DNA from: Hemicordylus capensis
Lineage: Eukaryota > Chordata > Lepidosauria > Squamata > Cordylidae
Assembly: GCF_027244095.1 (NCBI RefSeq)
Contig: NC_069670.1
Coordinates: forward strand, 13,287,320-13,351,319
Direction of reading: 5' to 3'
DNA: 64,000 nucleotides
Shown: positions 21,172-62,030 of the stretch, one piece after another
Position numbering within the stretch: the first letter of the stretch is position 1
Layout of the letters: the number at the start of each line of letters is the position of its first letter
Translations under genes and position numbers: made by a program
The notes under the pieces: generated by a model
Database searches by the model: none
Told to the model about the DNA's origin: nothing
The model's input: only the letters and a program-made list of their open reading frames with translations

Positions 21172-24100
21172 ATGGTGGCATTATCATTCCCCTCCCCGCC
21201 ACAACATTATATATATTTCTGTGTATTTAGCTTGAATTTTAAAGTCAATTTTTAAATTCAAGTTTAAAGTACATGCGTTTTGAGAAATGTATGGCATTGT
21301 CCCTTAGGATATTTTTTTGGTTTTACATATATATGTGCATTTATTTTTGTATCTCTTTTGTTCATAGACATTCCTTGATAAGTATTCCCAGAACACAAAG
21401 AGGTTTGCTTCTAATGCAGGCTGTTTTCACTGCTTTCTCAGCTATTTGCTGTTATTATTATTTCTTGTTTACACAGTCAGACAGGTGGTTTATTATTATT
21501 GTTAGAGAGACATTTAATATACCACCCACTCCGAAGACTCCGGGAAGTGCACAACAAGATGCAAACCTCTTATTCAGGCCTCTAGTTGTTTTTTTACCAG
21601 TGGTTGCATGGCATCATGAGTTCTGTGGACTTCAAAGCTTTATAATACACAGTCTCATGGATTGGGTAGTCTTTAAAGCTGCACAAACACTTAGTTGTTC
21701 TTGCACTGACACACAAACAAATTTGGCCACAGTGGCACTGCATCATATGGCTTGCAGTCTTGAAGCTGTGCAGTGCCCTGATGTAATATACATCCACCAT
21801 TTTAAAGAAGTGTGAAAATGTCCAAAGTGATTTGGACAAGCCCTGTTTGACTGTAGGAAAAAGCTGTGGCTGTAGGAAAAGCAAAGCTGAAGATATAGAA
21901 GGTCTCTAACTAAGGGAAGGGATTTTGGCTTGCTGATCTGCTAGAGTGCTACTTGTGAGTTCGAGCACATCTGTTGTGGCCACAGTGACCATGTCACACA
22001 TTCACCGCTAACAATTAAAGCGATTTTCGAGTGAGGGCTCCAACTGGCAGTGGCTGCACTGCAGATTCAGGAAGGAGGGGAGTTCATAAGCCAAAGCACA
22101 ACTGGGCAAGGCAAGGAGGAGGGCAGGAACCAGCCGGGATGCTACAAGAACCCTGACATGGTGGCTGATTTAATCCTATGGACTTGTGGCAGGGAGTAAC
22201 AATCCAATCAGGGTCATAGCCGATGAGAAGGGCTTGTTTGTGAGCACACCTGCATGGGGCGGGGCTGTACAGGGCAGCCCCTATGAGCAGCGGCTAAGGG
22301 AAGGTGTTCTACCCCCAAACAAGTATTTCTTCAAGTATGGAGATGGGGAGGACCAGCCAAGAAGCCGTGCCGTCGGGACGGGTGTTCTGACTCCTCTCCC
22401 CTGGACCTCTCCAAGGGACAGGGGGGCTAGTTGGGTGTGGCTTGAGGCAGAAGGCCCTGGAGGGCACATTTCAACTCTGCTTTTCTGGCAACACAGATTA
22501 AAAAGCATCTGTGTGGACGTGGTTTGGACATTACCATGGTAAAGTGGGCATCTTTGGTGAGAAGTTCACAGTCCGGGTGAGGACTCATCCCTGTCAGAGG
22601 AGACTGCCATGAACTTTTTGCTTCAGCCAATGAAGCACTGAGTGAGGTGGTGATGCCTGGCCTAGAGCCCAAGAGAGGCTCCAGGAGGACACAAGGGGGG
22701 GTCATTAAAGCCATCAGGTTAGAGATACACAGGGAGGTTCTTTTTTGCTCATCAGGCCAGGGATGGCAGCCGACGGGCGTCTTTGAGTAATAGCTACAAC
22801 GGTTGGTTTGGAACGTTCCTTTGGTTGCTCTTGGATGGAGGTGGACGGTGGTGGATATATTAGCGGGAAACCTGGACTCTGGCTTCTTGAGGGGCAGTGA
22901 CTTTTTGATGGGGCAGTGCATCCCGACAGGAAGTGGGTGCTGCTGGAACTTCCCCCTTTCCTGTTGGCCTCCGGCCTCACTGCAGAACCACTGTGCGTGT
23001 CTCCACTCACGGGGAGACACTTCCTATCAAAGAGGGAGGGGAAAAGATCAACTCGTTTCAGCTATGAAAAAACATCGGTTTGCCTAAAGCACTAAAATAA
23101 TCCAAAAGAAAAGGTTTGGGTAACTTTTTTTCTTCTTCATACTTTTGGTGGGGAAAAGAAGGGCAAAGGTGGGGTATTTTGGTTATAGTTCCTAGAGAGA
23201 AATTAAGGTGAGAGGGGGACAGCAAAGCTTCAGAAAACACCTACCTAATGGTTCTCCTTTTGTTCTGTTCTTTGTACACAAAACTTGGTTGGTGGTTTTT
23301 CCCGCAAGCACACAGAAAAGATCATGCGTGAGGTCACTCATACAAGGAGAGAGGCTCATGTGGCCTGGCTGTGCTGCTTTCCCCTTTTCTTTTTCTTTTT
23401 GGAAAGAGTGGGCAATCGACAGCAGAAAGAGGACAGACAGAAAGGACGCCTGCTTGGCAGCGACACGGAGATTACGACACGGATGGAACTTGTGTGGTTT
23501 TTGCAAGGGTCATCCAGGAGGCCTGAATTTGCCACCTTTTATGCATTAAGATATTAACTCTTTGGTTAGGGCCAGTGGGTGGAGCCGGGGCAAAGATGGA
23601 ATTTGGACCATCAAGAGGTACAGTCAGAACAAAACTCTGCTGGATTATGGGTGGAGCCTGCCCAAATCTGGACAGCTGTGAGCAGAGTGGAGAGAAACAC
23701 AGTCTGGAGTGGCTTTTCCACCCCGATACACCAGAGTTCTGCCCTGTATTGAAAGAACTCCTTGAAAAGTAGAAAGCGAGGTGAGTTCACTCCCTGCTGA
23801 GCTAATTTTCTCCTTGCAGAAACCTTTTAATGTAGAGGAGTATTCAGAACTGTGGCTCACTCCTACCGAAAGGAGTAAGTGAGAGGCAGTCACACGTCTC
23901 CCCAAGTCTAAAATGATAACCGTCTGTCTGTTTTCTCACGTTAAATACTGTGGTTACTGTACTCACTTCAGAGAGTTTTACATTATAAGCTAAAGAGGAT
24001 TATTCTGCATGACATTTATCTGAACCGGTTCAAAGTGTTTGGCTCTGGAACTGCTTTTTAAAGTTAGTGTGCAAACTGGAGAGTTTGAAAGTACTGATGA

Positions 24101-26034
24101 ACCTGATCAGCATGCAAATTTTTAATGGACTGAATCCCTGATTAGGGGAGAGTTTGCGGGATTCTGTGGGCTTTTTGACTGAACATCCTTACACTTAACT
24201 GTTTCCTAGTTGTGATCTGGAATAAGACAGAGAGAGACTCTTCTGCCTTAAGGAAGAGAGCTGCTGAAATGTGTGGAGTATATTCAATGTTGTTACAAAA
24301 GTGAAATTTCCTGAGTGGGCATCTAAGGTTGGGCCCCTGCTTCTTGCTTGCTTCAGCCAGCCGGGTTCCCAAATGGCTGGGGCTTTGGTGCTCAGAAAGG
24401 AGGGTTCAGGAGCTCCAGGAAGAGCAGCACAGAGGCTCAAGTGGCATGAAGAGCCACCTGGGCATGTGCAGAATGCCCTTTCCTCCGCACTGAATAGCTG
24501 TGGCCTACAGCCACATATTTGGAAAGGTAGCCGAAGCCCTCCCCAAGAGGTGGGGCAGGCCGGGGCCATCTGACAGAAAGGTGAATGCAGGCTGCATGAG
24601 CCCAGATGCTCTCTCATGGTTCCTTTGGGCATGATGGGCTTGTTGACCTTCAGAAGCAGAGCTCCTCCTGGGAACTGAGCTCGTGCTCTGCAGAGCCGCC
24701 TTAGGAGGAGAGGCGGGCAGAGTTGCCCCGTCTGCCGTGCCAACGTAGGCGTCCAAGAAAGAAGAAAGAGGAGGAAGAAGCTTTGGCAGGAAGGAAAGGA
24801 AAAGGCAGGAAAAAAACAAAAGAGGAGGCGGCGGAAAAGGAGGGGCGCTGGTGTTGCACTCATCTCTGGGCTCCTGGAACTGTGCGTCACACACTCTGGT
24901 GACCCCCAGTCGGGCTCGCCGAGGCGCTCTTCAGTTGCAAGGGGGGCTGTAGGAGGAAACTGAGGTTTGGAATTGGGCGAACCCTCGATCAAGCAGGTTG
25001 TCTAGACACCAAGCAGAAGCTTCTGGTTTTTCAAATAAATATCTCCCCCTTCCAACTGAAGAGAGCTCCCTCCGTGAGGGGCCGGGGGAGAGCCGACCCC
25101 CTCCTGCTCCTGAAAACTAGAAAGCTAAGGCTCTCGTTGTCCGTATGGTTTAAAGCTCTACATCTTTGGAAAGCAGTTCAGCAATTTCTTGTATCATCTT
25201 AAAAAATATTTGGATAGAGACGTTATATAATATATATATCTCACAAAAAGACACTCTGTAGGAAGCAGCAAGAGAAGCTATTGGGGGAAAAGGTGGGGAG
25301 GAGCGCAAGGCTCTGGGTGAAGGGCGCCCCTCTCCCCGCCCCCTCTTGGCAGGGAAGGGGGCCGCTGCGGGCAGACATTCACCAGGCTGGGGGTTTGCTG
25401 CTGCTGCTGCTCCCGCTTTTGGTTTGGCGTTATTTGGTATGCTGGTGCCGAGCGCCCAGGCACCATGGGCGGGGGTGTCGAAAAGGGATGATCCTCACTC
25501 ACCCCACAGTGGAGAATGTGGCTCTCGTTTGGGACACTTTTGGGAGCCTCAACCTCCCCACCCCCAATCGTTAACGGAGGGTTGGCTTCGGCAAAATTGT
25601 GGGGGCCAGCTTCCACCCCAGGCCCGAGGCAGCTGAGAAGGAGGGGCAGACACACTTCTCTCCGCTGCCCCTCAAAAGGGTCTGCCTCGGGGGCTGGGGT
25701 CTCCCAGCTGCTGTGGAAGCTGCCCCCCACCTTCTCCCCCCACCCCACCTCTGGCCGGGGTGGGGAGGAACTGGGCCGCCAGAGTGGCTGGCAGGTTGAG
25801 GTAGTTTTGGTATCTGTATCAAAAATAGATAATCCGGGACAACTGGCTAGGGTGGCGATGGGGCCGGACCCTGGCGGTCCAGCGGAGGTGAGGTAGATTC
25901 TTTGGAGGTTTGCGGTTGGAATCCTGGGCGGGGTGGGGTGGGCGGCAGGGTCGCGGGAGGCCGGGCCACTGTGGAGCTGCCACCCCCCTGCTCCAGCTGG
26001 GGCCTCCCCCCACCCCGTCCCCACCAACGCGGGC
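21172..26034 (-). other. 3' flank / probable 3'UTR of the IGDCC3-like gene
   Basis: From the stop codon at 26035 leftward I recognise no further coding exon. No AATAAA was found on the minus strand in the first 4 kb, only ATTAAA variants near 24121 and 23827, so the transcript end is uncertain. The first kilobase is GC-rich and holds a long open frame (25278-26069) not reachable in the gene's reading phase. An L2-like piece (TTTACACAGTCAGACAGGTG) occurs at about 21470. Confidence 0.4.
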
Positions 26035-53854
<27,820 letters not shown>

Positions 53855-54100
53855 CCCCCAAAATTTGGCAAGCCAGCGGGAAACAGCATTCAAAAACCCA
53901 CTCCGATTTTAAAACAAAACACGTGTAAAATGCGAAAGAAAAAGAAAGCTCAAAAAGTTTCCACTGGATGTTTAAAAAGGAAGGTGGCAGGTAGGTAATT
54001 CCATAGGTATGGGGGGGGCTCCTCTCCAAATCAGTCGTGTGTCCCCCCAATGGGTCTTTGGCCTAAATGTTTGCGCTATTCTGTGCCCCCCAAATTTGGC
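53855..54100 (-). promoter_or_regulatory. Presumed 5'UTR/promoter of the IGDCC3-like gene
   Basis: The DNA upstream of the start is A/T-rich and has no CpG island. A CACGTG E-box lies at 53920-53925, and TTTTAAA-like TATA-box variants occur on the minus strand near 53910 and 53970. The transcription start cannot be placed from sequence alone, and a further non-coding exon upstream is possible. Confidence 0.3.
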
Positions 54101-55800
54101 CTAAATTATTGCGCTACACCATGCCCCCACTTTGGCATGCAACCCCCCACCCCCCACAATTTTAGGGTCCCCTCAGATCCGCCCGGTGTTAACTTTGCCA
54201 GCCACTGGCTTTGCACTCTGGTTCTGCTGGAGGGGGACAGGCAGGCATACTAATTCCCATTGTTTGCCCTCTCTGACCGCCACAGACACTGATACAATTG
54301 GTCTGGGGTGCAGGGAGGGTGGGGGGAGGCCGGGGTGTGAGAGGCAGCTGGAAGGAGGGCTGCCCAATTACAGCTCAGCGCAAGGATGAGAGGCAGGGGC
54401 TGCTCCCTCCCCCCACACCTCACCCCCCTTGGGAAGCACTGGTGTGTCCACAGCCTCGCTATAGCCCTTTTGCTGGGTCAATGATACTGGGGTAAATTAC
54501 TCTTGGCTTACAAGACTAGGCCGCTCATTGTATAGATACCAGCAGACCAGACCAGGCCAGGCCAATATATCAACTTTAAAAGCTCATACATTGCTCTGGG
54601 ATCATTCTTAAATAAATCCTAAGACAGTGCACATTTTGGACATGGGCTGTCACACACACACACACACACACATCTCAGAATGTTTACAAGCCATACCCCA
54701 ATTCCCCTCTTCCTCTGACACAGCACGTTTCCCAAGTTTTGCCCACCAGTTTTCATGAGGACTACAATGTTTGTTTTATAAGACTGCAGGCTGGGAACAT
54801 GCCCTCAACGATAAAAGCTCCTTTTTGGAGAACAGAATGAGATAAAAACCCTGAGGATGAAGCGGTTTTGCTGCGGTTTTGGATTTGCTTGTGTTTGTGC
54901 TTTAAGAGCTGAAGTTTGACGGCGATTTCTGCTATTTCTATGGGTGAATTATTGCAGCTCAGAGGCGAGCACATTGGCATTCTAAACAAATGGATATTTA
55001 TTTTAGATAAATAAATACTTACATAGATGAAGCGTACAGTATTGTTTGTTTATACTGCTCAAAGGAAGGCAGGATTTGCATGGCCAAAAATTCAGTAACG
55101 AAGATGTTCAGAAACAGTTGCAAGACAGATTCTCTTGACTTCAAATATTCTAAGTACATTTGATTTTGTATGTTGTTTTGGAGATTTTGTATGGAGATCT
55201 TTACCTTGTTTACATGGTCCTGGGTTGTTGTTGTTATTATGTAACAGCAGAGTCAATAAATAACGGAACTTGTGCAAAACAGCCTGCCATAGCTAAAACT
55301 AATACTGCAACTTATCCTTCTAGCATTTATCTAATCCTTCCCCTACTTTCCCCTGAAGAAAAAACAACATGGAAGATGCTTTCATGTTTTGTACTATTTC
55401 CATGAGGACTAGTATCTTTGCCTCTTGTTTTTAGTGAGAAATCATCACCAAACACACACACAAGAGAAAATACAGAGAATATTACCTTCCCCCGCACTTG
55501 AAGGATTGAACTGGTTGCACCAAAAAATACTAGAGATGATGTGAAGAACTCTCAAAGACTTCTCTGTAGGGTTCTTATCTGTGAGAGACTGTTCACACAT
55601 GCAGTCACCCCTTGATGCAGCAGTCATCAAGGCACAAGATGCATGTCTGAAAAGCCCTTAGTATGGAGGGGTTGGTGCAACTCCCCAGTGCTGACCCATG
55701 GAATGAAGGCCAAATATCTGGAGCAAGTTGGAGGGAGGCCTTTCTTCCAGACCCCTCCTGACTGAGCAGGAGAGGGCTGGGCTAGGCTTGGAAACGAAAT
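54101..55800. other. Intergenic DNA upstream of the IGDCC3-like gene
   Basis: Mostly unique-looking sequence with no coding similarity that I can see. A (CA)n lies at 54651-54672 and an AT-rich patch at 54990-55030. Distal regulatory elements may be here, but none can be named. Confidence 0.45.
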
Positions 55801-55804
55801 TTAT

Positions 55805-56115
55805 CCAAAGGGAGAGAATTTCAGGGTGAAACTGAGAAGCAACTAAAATGTGAAGAGAAATGCCCAACTCTGAAGAGAAATGTCAGGGTCCCTCAGAGGG
55901 GAAACAAATCTCTGAAGAGGGATTTCAGTGTTCCTCAGTCTGAGGAGAAGTTGAAATGTGCAAAGAAACGTCCGACTCTGAGGAGAAATGTGAGCGACCC
56001 TCTGAGAAGCTGAAGTGTGAAGAGAAATGCCGAAATGTGAAGAGAATTCCTCTGAGGAGAAACTAAAACTTTGTAGAGAAATGTCAAAGTCTGAGGGAGA
56101 ATTCCAGCATGCCCT
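55805..56115 (+). repeat. Degenerate GA-rich minisatellite
   Basis: Repeated variants of GAAGAGAAATG and CTCTGAGGAGAAA occur at irregular spacing (for example 55855, 55874, 55975, 56018, 56037). It is a decayed tandem array with no kept reading frame. Confidence 0.7.
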
Positions 56116-56990
56116 CCAAGACGAAACGTCCAGAGAATTTTCTCAGACACTTTCTCCACAAGCCAAAGTCACCCCTGCCCTGCAGTGCCAGCCACCAAAC
56201 CCCCCCTCTCTATGGGACCCAGGAGTCCTACCTATGCCTCCCCGCCCCCCGCCCCCACAAATCCCTAGCCAAATTCCTCCTCCTTTGCAAGACCATTCTG
56301 CTAGTTTGCCGGAAGATTTTGTTTGCTTGCACGGGCACCAATATTATGCATAGCTGCATAAATTACAGCACTGCCTCACCTTGGGCATATAGGCACGGAT
56401 GCGAGACCAAGCTAAATTGGGGGCGGTGGCGGGGGGTTGTGTTCCTGAGGCCTACAATGTGAAACACACACACACACACCCCACAAGCCACTGAGCATTA
56501 GAAGTGGGGCCTTCCAGCGTCCCACCCACCCCTTCTCTTTCAGACCCTCTTATCCTATTAGCTGCACTTAGAGCCCCTGCGGTTACCCAGGGCGACGGGG
56601 CCTACCTCCTTCCCTACCCATCCCCTCAGCCCCATTCATGGTGTCACTTTCACAAGCTGCTGGGCCCATTATCCCCTCACAATGGGGCAATGAGCCCCTG
56701 GCCCCTTTTTATGGCAGAAGTGAGGGGAAGAGCTGGGAAGGAGGGAGTCTGGGAGGATGGCAATAATTGCAGAGCGCCTGCCTGAGAGGAGACCCCTCTT
56801 CCCTAGGCCTACCACCCCCAAAACTGCAAGCAAGGATGCTACTTTGGGCTGGAGGAGGGAGGGAGGGCTCCTCGTGCAAGACCCCACCCTGTATCTTGGC
56901 CCCCATGGCACCATTTCTAAGGGAGCCATCGATATTTCACGCCAAACACAGCGATATTTTCATCCCACTCTTCTTCCAAGATGCTCAGGC
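56116..56990. other. Unassigned intergenic DNA
   Basis: C-rich, partly low-complexity sequence with overlapping open frames on both strands and no recognisable domain, RNA gene or named repeat. Confidence 0.45.
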
Positions 56991-56994
56991 CTCT

Positions 56995-57140
56995 CTTTTG
57001 CCCTCACGACGACCCTGCAGGGTGGCTTAGGTTGGCGGGAAGCCCAAGCCAGCCAGTTGGCTTTGCTAAATTTGAACCCAGGTCTCAACAGCCGACACCT
57101 GACACTCTCCCCACCACTGCACTAACCCACACAGTCCCCT
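56995..57140 (-). repeat. tRNA-headed SINE (CCCTGCAGGGT family)
   Basis: On the minus strand TTAGTGCAGTGGTGGGGAGAG is followed by CCTGGGTTCAAATTTAGC and GCCACCCTGCAGGGTCGTCG. It is the same family as the SINE at 63393-63700. Confidence 0.65.
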
Positions 57141-57174
57141 CAATATTTATTTATTTATTTATTTTATTTCAAAT

Positions 57175-57400
57175 ATTTCTATAAATATTAAGCTAGTCTA
57201 AGAACTGTAATAAATTTACTTACTTACTAAAATAGTTGTATAGCGCCCCAAACTTGCGTCTCTGGGCGGTTTACAGTTAAAATAATTTAAAACATGAAGT
57301 CAGTTAACAATTAAAATCATTTACAAGATTAAAAACGTTTAAAACCCAGTATTAAAATTATTTAAAACTATAAATCTAATGAAAAGCCTGGGTGAATAAG
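57175..57400 (-). repeat. L2-like tail and flank
   Basis: GTTGTATAGCGCCCCAAACT, then TGCGTCTCTGGGCGGTTTACA and an AT-rich flank are a reversed L2-like 3' end. Confidence 0.65.
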
Positions 57401-58557
57401 TGTGTCTCCAGTGCCTTTTTAAAAGTGGCCAGAGATGGGGAGGCTCTTATTTCAACAGATAATGATGCAGTCTTGACAAGTGGGGTTTAAAAGGAAAGGC
57501 TCTCTCTTCCAATATGCTTTTTTGGGGGACTAGGCTGAGTCCCAACAGCAGGCCTTGAAAGAGTGCAGCTGAGGAGCTGGATGTGGTTCGCCCCACCTCA
57601 CTGAGACATCTCTTTGCCCGCTCCTCTCCCAGAACCTGAAATGGGATCCCTTTTTAAAAGCCTCTCACCCAAGTATCAGGGCAGAGTTAAGGCTGCCTTA
57701 TCCAATCCCCACTGACACGGGATCAACCGGCAACCCTGCATGGTGGATAAAATGCTGATGATGTTTTTACTGCACTCCATCCAGGCACACAGGAAGGATA
57801 TAGGCGAGAAAGAAAAGGAAATTCGGATCAGGGATGGGAGGAGCAGACATTTTTTGTTTTATCGGCCTGCATTTTTCAGGGCACGAAAACTTTCAGATTG
57901 CTCTTGTCAACACAAACTTGAGCTGTGAGACAATCACACACAGCCCCAGTTAGGGTAGCGAATTGCTACTGGGGGGCCAAGGGAGGTCTCCTCTCCTCCC
58001 CACCTCAGGGAGCTAGGACTGGGTTTCCCCCTCCCTCGTCTGCTGCAGGAGGATTAATGGCTGATGAATAAAGATGGGGTGGGGAAAGGATGGGAGGTCA
58101 CCCCCCAAATACTTGCTTGGCTGACAAGGCAAGGCAGGATGCTAGGGGAGACTTCCCCACTCCCCCCCACAATGGTCTGGCTAGAAGTAGACGTGGAAGT
58201 TATCCACACACACCCTCCCCCCCCAAACCCAAACGCAGGGAGAATTTTTAGTTCAAACTTTGGAAGCACTGGACAATTGCATCCACCTCTCTGGATCTTT
58301 ACGTTTCTTCCAGATTAAAACAAGTGGCGCAACGGCGCAAACATAACGTTGCACAGTATGTCAGCTGGTATGCTTAAAATGAACTCAGAGTGTGGGGCGG
58401 GTAGCAGTGAAGATACACCTTTGCACATCTGAATGAGCTCTGAAAAAGGGTTAACTCTAGTGGCAGCCAGGAACGCCAGCCTATGCACACCTGAATCAAT
58501 CTCAAAGGGGGTTAACTCTAGTGGCAGCTAGGAACGCCCACCTATGTACACTGGTCT

Positions 58558-58845
58558 GGTGGTAGCAAGCATGACTGGTCCCCGTAGCTAAGCAGGGTCC
58601 ACCCTGGTTGCATATGAAAGGGAGACTTGATGTGTGAGCCCTGTAAGATATTCCCCTTCTTAGGGGATGGAGCCGCTCTGGGAAGAGCAGAAGGTTCCAA
58701 GTTCCCTCCCTGGCAGCATCTCCAAGATCGGGCTGAGAGAGATTCCGGCCTGCAACATTGGAGAAGCCGCTGCCAGTCTGGGTAGACAATACTGAGCTAG
58801 ATAGGCCAATGGCCTGACTCAGTATATGGCAGCTTCCTGTGTTCC
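58558..58845 (+). repeat. 5S rRNA-headed SINE, full length
   Basis: The head GTAGCTAAGCAGGGTCCACC, then GAAAGGGAGACTTGATGTGTG is followed by the body GGATGGAGCCGCTCTGGGAA and the tail TATGGCAGCTTCCTGTGTTCC. It is the best example in the window of a 5S-like head joined to the shared body. Confidence 0.85.
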
Positions 58846-59334
58846 AACCTGAATCATGCTACATACATGCACAAGCGGCAGTCTTGGGAGGTTAATTCCC
58901 GGAGCAAGCAGGAACATCCTCCTGACTCAGCCAGCATGCCTCAGACCCCTACCCCCAGCCCTACCCCCCACACCAGCACAACCTGCTCCCTCCCCCTTAT
59001 CTTAATAGGAATCCCAGCCTCCAAGATGATTGGGAAAAGATCGATAGAATTGCACATCACCCCCCTGACCTGGAGTAAACTGAAGCAGGAGAGAAACAGA
59101 CCAGGCCTTGCTAATGACGCCGTTCCAACTCTCCCTTTTGCGGGCAACTCCCCACCCCACAATTTTCAACAAAACTTGTTCTTTCGTGCTTTAAGACCCC
59201 CTTCCCCACCCAGGTCTAATACAGTCCCCATAATGCCAATCCACCTCTCCCTTGTTTTGGAGAAGAAAACAGGCCCGCGAGTCTCCAAAAATACCTTTTA
59301 AGCAGATTCTCCAATTGTAAGGAACCAAGGTGTC

Positions 59335-59425
59335 CTCAAACGTGGGTCCCCACCCAGATGTTGTTGGAGGATGCAAGTGGTAGTCCAACATCTGGGGACT
59401 CAATTTTGAGAACCCCTGTTCTGAA
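59335..59425. repeat. hAT-like MITE remnant
   Basis: GTCCTCAAACGTGGGTCCCC and GGGGACTCAATTTTGAGAACCCCTG are the two ends of the palindromic MITE, with a degraded centre. Confidence 0.65.
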
Positions 59426-59447
59426 GTGTTCTGACAGGACTGTTCTG

Positions 59448-59655
59448 ACTAGAAGTGTGAGCCCTGTAAGATATTCCCCTCAGAGGATGGAGCCTCTCTG
59501 AGTTCCAAGTTCCCTCCCTGGTAGCATCTCCAAGAGAGGGCTGAGAAAGATCCCTGCCTGCAACCTTGGAGAAGCCACTGCCAGTCTGGGTAGACAATAC
59601 TGAGCTAGATAGATCAATGGTCTGACTCAGTATATGGCAGCTTCCTATGTTCCTA
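59448..59655 (+). repeat. 5S/tRNA SINE body and tail, 5'-truncated
   Basis: AAGTGTGAGCCCTGTAAGAT, then CTGAGCTAGATAGATCAATG and ATGGCAGCTTCCTATGTTCC. It starts after the 5S-like head. Confidence 0.8.
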
Positions 59656-59899
59656 AGTATTCTCTCAAAATTCTGGCATTTCCTTTCCAATGGGCCTTCT
59701 CAGGAGGATGGTTGGACATCTCCTGTTGTGGGCTCCTGATGTTACCTACCTTGCTGACCTGGGTGTGGATGTGTGACTGTACTGCGCTTTACTTATATTC
59801 TGCGCAAATGATTCATTTCCTTTTGCAAAAGTATCATATATTGTGCCCAATTCATATTTATCGTTGTGCAAATGAGACATTTCCTCCTCCTTTTTCTAC

Positions 59900-60300
59900 T
59901 TGCTACTATTTATATACCACGTTTCAACAAAGTTTCCAAATTGGTTTACATAGAAAGATAAAGAATAGATAAATAAGATGGTAACTGTATCTTACCTTTA
60001 AATTTTTTTTTTTAAAGACAGGGAAAGTATCAGCTTACCACTATGAATATTTATATACTGCTTTTCAACAACTTCTGAGTGTTGTTGGAAGAACGCATAA
60101 AAAAGCAGTAGAAACGGAGAAAAATAAATAAGTTGGTTCCCTATCCTAAAAGTCTAAAAAGAAACACAAGGTTACTGCCAGCAACAACCACTGGAGGCAT
60201 GCTGTACTGGGGATGGATAGGGCCAGTTGCTCTCCCCCTGCTAAATATAAAGAGAATCACCATTTGAAAAGGTGCCTCTTTGCTCAGTTAGTAGCTAAAA
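59900..60300 (-). repeat. L2-like tails, two partial copies
   Basis: Copy 1 at 59905-59980 (ATATACCACGTTTCAACAAAG). Copy 2 at 60050-60295 (AGTTGGTTCCCTATCCTAAAA, AGGCATGCTGTACTGGGGAT, TTGCTCTCCCCCTGCTAAAT, AGGTGCCTCTTTGCTCAGTT). Confidence 0.65.
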
Positions 60301-62030
60301 AGAAACAGGCCCCAGAGACCTCTTCCCAAATGCTAACATTTGCTGGTTAGAGTCAGCTTAGACTGGTGAACAATTTTGTCTTGGCTCTCAATCCTAATAT
60401 ATTCCTGCCTATGAAAAGTGGTGTATAACTATTTGTTATAGTAGTGATATTACCTTCACATGTAGTCCTTGCCAATGGTCACGAATATTGAAATAAAACC
60501 ACTCCTTTCTCCCCCCGCCCATTTTGATTCAGCTCAGCTCTAGCAAATCATCTTGCCCATACCCTTTGCACTTGGATGTTTTTCAAAATGCTTATGTTTT
60601 GCTGGGTATTTTGGAGAGAATTCATTGAGTCTAGCTACTCTAAACTGGCGTTCATTGTTCCTCCAATTTAAGGATTAGAGAGAGGATTTAAATCCATATG
60701 AAAGGGGTTAATTATATATTGGAGTTAAAATAATAGAGTTTTAAAAAGCAAACAAGATATACCTGATGACTAGTTTTCTATTAGGACTGGAATGTTGACT
60801 ATTTCCCCAAGTGAATGGTTTTTGTATAATGAGAAATTTTAGGCTAAAAAGCATAGCTCTAAATGTAGAGCTACGTTACCTTTAGTGTCTTTGGGCAGTT
60901 AGCTTTGGGCAGTTAGTATGACTGTAGTGACTTTGAATTAACAACTAAACCACTTGAAATAATGTTTCACGATAGCCTTGCAATCCACACCAGTTGATCT
61001 GGAATTAACAGCTGCTCTTTCATTCCGCCCAGCAGTCACCAGGACACTGGACCGGGAGAGCCACGGTCCTCTCTCTCAAGGCAAGATGTCCATGCCCCAA
61101 AAGCCAACCCAAACCAGAAGCGGCTACGGAGGTCAGACCCAGTCACATGCTCCACGGTGGACTATGGATGCTCAGGCTCCTCGGCCTGCCACATAGGCTC
61201 AACGTCCACCTCCTCTCCTGCAGGTTCTGAGGTTTGAAATCCATCACCAGCATCCATCACTGACCATTCCTTAAGCTCTCTCACTAGAGGATCCTTGCTT
61301 CAATCTGTTCTGGCTCCCTTCCACTGCTGTGATGAGTTTTGGATTCTGAGACCCTCAGGGCAAGGAAAAGGTTCTTTGGTGAACTCAAAATCCCTGCTGC
61401 ATCATGCCCTGAAGGCAGTAGCAAATAAAACTCACTTTTTACACTGAAGCGGATGCTGCTTTGCACTGAATTGGCCTCACCCTGCCTAGCAGTGTTCCCT
61501 CTGACGGGGCTGACTGGTTAAATATGGTCCACTGTCCATCTACTTGGCTGCTGTCAAGTATTCCACGGAGCCGTGATCTTGCTACTTCCTCAGCAAAACT
61601 GGCTTTAAGAACTGCCTTTTGTCCTTTAATGCTTGCTGCTATGTGGCATTACTTCTGCTTTAATTTCATTTTTTTAAATTTCACAGTGGCAGGCTGTTCC
61701 TGGATAAAAGTCAAGGAGAAGAACTGTTCAGTACACAGTTTGTATTTCGAGAAACTAAACTTTATCTAATGCTAAAGCTGCTAAGGATTCATTACCATTT
61801 CTTAAAACATGGATAAAAGTTGTAATTCATTTCTAAAGTTCACAATAATGCTGAACCAATATGCTGCTGTAACTCGCATAAGCTGTTTGTGATGGAAAGA
61901 TCTGGAGGGCTGAAGTTGACCAGCCCTGATGGAGACGCACCCCACACCCAATGCTCAGTAAAGGTGCCGCTCTGGATTAGGGAAAGCTCAACAGAAGTGC
62001 TGCGAGTTCCAAGAGACAACCAAGACAGCA
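60301..62030. other. Intergenic DNA between the IGDCC3-like gene and the SLC27A3 3' end
   Basis: No exon is recognised. A hAT-end fragment occurs at about 61488. The rest is unique-looking, A/T-richer sequence. Confidence 0.45.

Noticed and set aside
24195-24992. 265-codon minus-strand frame
   Set aside because: No motif and low-complexity Phe/Leu/Ser runs from pyrimidine tracts. It lies in the 3' flank of the IGDCC3-like gene.
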